A stretch of 64,000 bases of DNA from Halalkalicoccus sp. CG83 (GTDB taxonomy: Archaea > Halobacteriota > Halobacteria > Halobacteriales > Halalkalicoccaceae), in contig NZ_JAZDDH010000002.1 in assembly GCF_037081715.1 (NCBI RefSeq), forward strand, positions 310,001 through 374,000, in the 5' to 3' direction. A program made the position numbers and the translations under genes. Within the stretch, counting starts at the first letter, position 1, and the number at the start of each line of letters is the position of its first letter. Below, piece by piece: positions 60,472 through 64,000 of the stretch. The notes under the pieces were generated by a model. It was not told where the DNA came from, made no database searches, and saw only the letters and a list, made by a program, of their open reading frames with translations.

Positions 60472-60777
60472 GGTTTCTCTACAGTCCTCTCGGGCCCAAA
60501 GCGGTTCCGTCCTCTCGTGTGATCGCGTGACTTCTCTCGCGACCGGCTGCGGCCCCGGCTGCAGCTCCGGAACCACCCTCGTCGCGTCGATCGATCCCCG
60601 TCCGATCCGGTTCCACCCTCCGTCGGGGGCGCTTTCGCCGATGGCGAGCCTCGACGCGACCGTAGACCGTCCCGACCGCGCGTTTCGGTTCACTCCGGGC
60701 AGAATCGCCGACGAGGACGACGTCGGTCCACCGTTCGTCTCGCTAGGCGCGTTACTCGAGCCGCTCGTCGACCGACC
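60472..60777. other. 306-nt intergenic stretch between lplA and ubaA
   Basis: No convincing gene. A plus-strand open frame from 60641 reads plausibly for about 45 codons and then runs antisense through ubaA, so it is treated as a shadow. The promoter of lplA must lie near 60490-60500, but no strong TATA is visible. Confidence 0.5.
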
Positions 60778-61599
60778 TCAGTCCGCGCTCACGCGGCAGC
60801 CCTCGGCGGCGTACTCCACCTCGCTGATCGAGTCGATGGGGTCCTCGCCACAGACCGGGCAGTCGGGGTTCTTCCTGACGGGCACCTCGTCGAACGTCAT
60901 GTCGCTCGCGTCGTAGACGAGCAGCCGCCCCGAGAGCACCTCGCCGAACCCGAGGACGAGCTTCATCGCCTCGGTCGCCTGGATGCAGCCGACCGTGCCG
61001 GGGAGCACGCCGAGGACGCCGGTCGTCGCACAGTCCGCCACGGCGTCCTCGGGCGGCGCCTCGGGGAACAGACACCGGTAGCAGGGTCCGTCGTCGTCGG
61101 GGAACGTGATCGCCTGGCCCTCGAACTTGTAGATCGCGCCGTGGGAGAAGGGCTTGCCGGCGAGCGTACAGGCGTCGTTCACCAGATAGCGCGTGCGGAA
61201 GTTGTCGGTGCCGTCGACGATCACGTCGTAGTCCGCGATCAGCTCCTCGACGTTGTCGGGTTCGACGCGGACCTGGTGTTTCTCCACGGTCACGTCGGGG
61301 TTGATGCGCTCGACGTACCGCGCCGCGGAGTCGACCTTCGGCTCGCCGACGTCGGCGTCGCCGTGGACGATCTGGCGCTGGAGGTTCGAGCGCTCGACGC
61401 GATCGTCGTCGGCGATTCCCAGCGTGCCGACGCCCGCCGCCGCGAGGTACTGGATGATCGGCGAGCCCAATCCGCCGGCGCCGAGTGCGAGCACCCGGGA
61501 GTCCAGCAGCGCCTTCTGGCCCTCGGGGCCGATCTCGTCCATGATGATGTGTCTGGAGTAGCGATCGAGCTGAGTGGGGTCGAGCGAGAGGTCAGCCAT
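60778..61599 (-). CDS. ubaA: UbaA, E1-like SAMP/sulfur-carrier activating enzyme
   Basis: This 273-residue E1/MoeB/ThiF-type enzyme adenylates the C-terminal glycine of ubiquitin-like SAMPs, used for protein tagging, molybdopterin sulfur and tRNA thiolation. The nucleotide motif is LALGAGGLGSPIIQYLAAAG. The adenylate-site residues are in NLQRQIVHGDADVG, and the catalytic cysteine in VADCATTGVLGVLPG. The structural zinc pair is CYRC (near GPCYRCLFPE) and CPVCG. Length matches the Haloferax enzyme. Start ATG 61599; MG at 61605 is possible. Confidence 0.95.
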   Translation of the reverse strand: MADLSLDPTQLDRYSRHIIMDEIGPEGQKALLDSRVLALGAGGLGSPIIQYLAAAGVGTLGIADDDRVERSNLQRQIVHGDADVGEPKVDSAARYVERINPDVTVEKHQVRVEPDNVEELIADYDVIVDGTDNFRTRYLVNDACTLAGKPFSHGAIYKFEGQAITFPDDDGPCYRCLFPEAPPEDAVADCATTGVLGVLPGTVGCIQATEAMKLVLGFGEVLSGRLLVYDASDMTFDEVPVRKNPDCPVCGEDPIDSISEVEYAAEGCRVSAD

Positions 61600-61641
61600 A
61601 CCCACGGTTCGGTCCCCATCGGGATGAACGCTCCGCCCCGT

Positions 61642-62487
61642 TTACCCGCAGTACCCTAACTGATCGAGCGTTCGATCCAGTTTCCGGCCGTACCGACCCC
61701 CGAAGAGATGGACGTGAACGAGAATCGGATAGCAGACGTACGCCTCGTATCGCTCCTCGAACCCGGGGTCGATCCCGCGGAGCTCGCGATACCGCTCGAA
61801 GAAGGCGTCGCCGAACGTGTCCGTCCACCGGACGTACGCGAGTTCGACCTCGGGGTGGGCGTAGTAGGTCGCCGGATCGAGAAAGGCCCGGACGCGCCCG
61901 TCGTCGGCCAGCACGTTCGTCGTCCAGACGTCGCCGTGGATCAGCGACGGCGAGTCGGGCTCCGTGAGCAACGCGTCCAGGTCGTCCACCAGCTCTAGCA
62001 CCCGCTCGAACCGCTGCTCGGAGAGCGCGCCGTCCTCGCGGGCCAGCCGGGCGACGTGGCTCAGCCGGTGCTCGCCGAAGAAATCGACCCACGAGCCGGT
62101 CCAGGGGTTCGGCTGGCGGACCGGTCCCGTGAGGGTGTCGAACGGGAACCCGAACGCCTCCGCCCCGTGGGCGTGCAGCCGGGCGAGTCGCTCGGCGGCG
62201 TCGCGCTCGACCGCGGGCGTGAACTCGGAGCGTCCCTCGACGTGCTCCATCACGAGCAGGTCGTCCGACGCGTCGTACACCTCGGGGACCGCGAGCCCGG
62301 CCTCGGAGAGCGTCCGGAGCATCCGCGCCTCGACCGACAACGGCGTCGGTCCCGTCTTCGCGACGACCGGTTCGCCCTCCGCGAACTCGGCGCGGACGAC
62401 CCGGCCGATCATGCCGCCCTCGAGGTCCGCGACTTCGATCGGTTCGCGGCCGATGGCGGCTGCTATCCGGCGTTCGAGATCGGACAT
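61642..62487 (-). CDS. fructosamine/ketosamine-3-kinase family protein
   Basis: This 281-residue kinase-fold enzyme phosphorylates the sugar moiety of glycated amines, causing deglycation. The ATP-binding lysine is in VVAKTGPTPL. The catalytic HGD is in LIHGDVWTTNVLADDGR, followed by the magnesium-site DPATYYAHPEVELAY. It is related to aminoglycoside phosphotransferases, and the DPATYY signature supports fructosamine kinase. It starts 13 nt before rpl15e ends on the same strand. Confidence 0.9.
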   Translation of the reverse strand: MSDLERRIAAAIGREPIEVADLEGGMIGRVVRAEFAEGEPVVAKTGPTPLSVEARMLRTLSEAGLAVPEVYDASDDLLVMEHVEGRSEFTPAVERDAAERLARLHAHGAEAFGFPFDTLTGPVRQPNPWTGSWVDFFGEHRLSHVARLAREDGALSEQRFERVLELVDDLDALLTEPDSPSLIHGDVWTTNVLADDGRVRAFLDPATYYAHPEVELAYVRWTDTFGDAFFERYRELRGIDPGFEERYEAYVCYPILVHVHLFGGRYGRKLDRTLDQLGYCG

Positions 62488-62499
62488 GAAAGGGGCGCG

Positions 62500-63075
62500 T
62501 TACTGGCTGCTTCGGCTGGGTCGGGTGTGTTCGGTGCCCTTGCCCTTCGTACCGAGGCCGCGGTTACGCTTGCCCGCACCCGTCAGGCCGCGAAGCGCGC
62601 GGTTCTGCTGGTTCTCGTTGCAGATCCAGTTGAGGTCGTCGTCGTTCTGGATCGCGGGGTGTTCGGGGTCGAGCAGGATCACTTCGAACCACTTCTGCGA
62701 GCCGTCCTGGCCGACGCCGTAGGAGTTGAGCACGCGGAGGTTGCGGAACTTACGGGTCGCGCGCTCCTCGGCGATGCGTTGGAGGTTCTTCGTCCGCGTG
62801 ATCCGGCTGACGCCCTGGCGCTTCGACCGGCGACCCGCCTTGTGACGCTGCTTGCGTGCGGTCCCCTTGCGGACGCTGACCCGGGCGACGACGACGCCCT
62901 GTTTGGCCTTGTAACCGAGTTCGCGGGCCTTGTCCAGCCGCGTGGGGCGCTCGATGCGTTCGATCGCGCCCTCCTCGCGCCACTGCTGTTTTCGTCGCCA
63001 CTGTAGCTCGCCGAGGTCCCCGTCGCCGGGGTCCTTCCACGCGTCGCGAATGTGTGAGTAGAAGCTTCGTGCCAT
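62500..63075 (-). CDS. rpl15e: ribosomal protein L15e
   Basis: This 191-residue basic large-subunit protein, found in archaea and eukaryotes only, starts MARSFYSHIRDAWKDP and contains KARELGYKAKQGVVVARVSV, RRSKRQGVSRITRTKNLQRI and EERATRKFRNLRVLNSYGV. A Lys/Arg-rich tail (GKRNRGLGTKGKG) is typical. The gene stands alone, not in a ribosomal operon. Confidence 0.97.
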   Translation of the reverse strand: MARSFYSHIRDAWKDPGDGDLGELQWRRKQQWREEGAIERIERPTRLDKARELGYKAKQGVVVARVSVRKGTARKQRHKAGRRSKRQGVSRITRTKNLQRIAEERATRKFRNLRVLNSYGVGQDGSQKWFEVILLDPEHPAIQNDDDLNWICNENQQNRALRGLTGAGKRNRGLGTKGKGTEHTRPSRSSQ

Positions 63076-63227
63076 GTGTATCACCACGGGCGTTGGGTGG
63101 TTCAGCCACGCGGATCGTCGTCGAGCCGCCGGCCACATTCCGTCCTGCGTCCGCGGCAGGTGCCCGCTGGTGCCCGTTCGCCAGCGAGTGGCCGGTTCTA
63201 CCGCCGAGTCGCGGTTAAGCCCTTCGA

Positions 63228-64000
63228 TCAGCGCCCGCGCTCGCTCTCGATGACTGCGGTCTCGAGCCAGCCCGTGAGGATCTCCGCCAGCACCGTCGCG
63301 AAGCCGCTCGACTCGCTCCAGATCGCCGCCTCCTCCTCGTGGCCGGTGCCGGCCTCCCCGTGGACGCTCAGGAGTACCGCGGCGTCGTCGGCGACCAACA
63401 TCCGGGCGGCACGCTCGTTTCGCAGGCTCTCGGGGGGTGCATGGACCGTAATCACGCCCCCCTCGAACGGTCGCCGGACGTCGGGGTCCTCGCTCACGAC
63501 GACGACCTCGACGCCGCCGTCGGCCGCCGCGAACAGCCGTTCGCGGATCGTCTCGGTGAGCAGCGTCGCGTTCGCCGCCCCGAAGACGATCGTCTCGTTC
63601 GCACCCTCGAGGAGGTGCTCGATCCGGTCGTCGACGTGCTCGGTCCCGTTGACCGACCAGATGTCCTCGCGTTCCTCGCCGGCCTCGTTGCGGTCGCGCA
63701 CCGACTCGAGGAACTCGAACGCCTGGGAGCGTTCGCGCTCGAAGCGTTCCTCGAGCAGCCGTTCGGCCTCCTCCAGGCTGACGGGACGGTACTGCATCGG
63801 CGTCGAGTGCTGTACCTCGACCAGCCCCCGCTCCGCCAGGCTCTCGGCCGCCCCGTAGACCTGGGACCGAGGGATCTCCGAGACGCGATAGACGTCACGG
63901 GCGGTCCCCGTGCCCAGCGTCTGGAGTGCGATGAACACCTTCGCCTCGTAGTTCGAGAGCCCGAGTCGTTCCAGCGCGTCGACGGCTGCCGTTTCGTCGG
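63228..64000 (-). CDS. TrmB family transcriptional regulator (partial, N-terminus cut by window)
   Basis: The visible 257 codons contain a winged helix (ALERLGLSNYEAKVFIALQT, then IPRSQVYGAAESLAERGLVE) of the sugar-specific TrmB type. A coiled linker follows (RPVSLEEAERLLEERFERE). The C-terminal domain ends in HEEEAAIWSESSGFATVLAE. TrmB proteins bind sugars through the C-terminal domain and repress sugar uptake or central carbon genes. The start codon is just beyond the window end. No sugar genes adjoin in the visible part. Confidence 0.9.
   Translation of the reverse strand, partial: DETAAVDALERLGLSNYEAKVFIALQTLGTGTARDVYRVSEIPRSQVYGAAESLAERGLVEVQHSTPMQYRPVSLEEAERLLEERFERERSQAFEFLESVRDRNEAGEEREDIWSVNGTEHVDDRIEHLLEGANETIVFGAANATLLTETIRERLFAAADGGVEVVVVSEDPDVRRPFEGGVITVHAPPESLRNERAARMLVADDAAVLLSVHGEAGTGHEEEAAIWSESSGFATVLAEILTGWLETAVIESERGR

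Noticed and set aside
60641-60916. 91-codon plus-strand frame between lplA and ubaA
   Set aside because: Only the first half looks like protein; the second half is antisense to the well-supported ubaA end.
1-64000. tRNA, rRNA, 7S RNA or RNase P RNA genes
   Set aside because: I looked for the T-arm GGTTCAAATC-type motif and the SRP helix-8 and RNase P cores in all gene-free stretches and saw none, though a tRNAscan-SE or Infernal run would be needed to be sure.
1-64000. Insertion sequences, transposase fragments, CRISPR arrays, att sites
   Set aside because: No transposase-like protein, no regularly spaced direct repeats and no long terminal inverted repeats were found.

Overview
The window is chromosomal DNA from a halophilic archaeon (class Halobacteria). 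The evidence is the high GC content, the strongly acidic proteomes (Asp/Glu-rich coding with GAC/GAG codons), the Tat-type (twin-arginine) lipoprotein signals, and genes found only in archaea: glycerol-1-phosphate dehydrogenase (archaeal ether lipids), archaeal NAC, transcription factor TFS, ribosomal protein L15e, the aCPSF1/FttA termination nuclease and the UbaA ubiquitin-like activator. It also holds haloarchaeal families such as DUF5797, DUF5789, HalOD1, DUF7282 and a Bat-type HTH-10 regulator. Many start codons lie 20-30 nt below a TATA-like box, as expected for leaderless haloarchaeal transcripts. I see no tRNA or rRNA gene, no insertion sequence, no CRISPR array and no replication origin, so this looks like stable core chromosome.

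Layout. 1-10.2 kb: DUF5797 protein (cut by the window), enoyl-CoA hydratase, an MFS carrier, DUF5789, TFS, a PhoU/TrkA-C tandem protein, a lipoprotein with a decayed polysaccharide-deacetylase domain, a HalOD1 protein, the coupled nac-trmI pair, a second lipoprotein, a PUA protein and a 59-residue membrane protein. 10.2-15.3 kb: a gene-free stretch with stacked hairpins, a giant PAS/GAF/HTH-10 sensor-regulator and a NYN nuclease. 15.4-21.3 kb: the lysine/diaminopimelate operon dapA-dapB-dapD-lysA-dapF-dapE, in which nearly every start overlaps the preceding stop. 21.4-30.5 kb: a BtuF-like protein, purB and a divergent purN-purH fusion preceded by a 13-codon upstream ORF, a zinc micro-protein, a flavin-binding protein, a gamma-carbonic anhydrase, a FolC-FolP fusion and a rhodanese.

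30.5-40.7 kb: methyltransferase, S9 peptidase, MaoC, VOC, YihY/BrkB, egsA, DUF2267, DHH phosphoesterase, NAD-epimerase, thiol-peroxidase-like redoxin and an EamA carrier. 40.9-49.6 kb: the large glutamate synthase, prolyl-tRNA synthetase and an asparagine-synthetase-like enzyme, the last followed by a nested stem-loop. 49.6-54.1 kb: an NSS-family sodium symporter translationally coupled to a one-helix partner, and secreted/hypothetical proteins including a DUF7282 protein with a very long charged tail. 54.4-64 kb: aCPSF1/FttA, a remarkable run of seven perfect hairpins, dsbB, nth, a PQQ-propeller lipoprotein, DUF371, lplA, ubaA, fructosamine kinase, rpl15e and a TrmB-type regulator cut by the window end.

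How it fits together. The window covers much of core anabolism: lysine, purines (purB, purNH), folate, glutamate and archaeal lipid backbone. It also carries gene-expression machinery (TFS, FttA, NAC, L15e, ProS, TrmI) and cell-surface lipoproteins. The least explained signals are non-coding: the hairpin array directly behind the termination-factor gene, two stacked or nested stem-loop regions with TATA-like boxes at the right distance, and short upstream ORFs ahead of biosynthetic genes.
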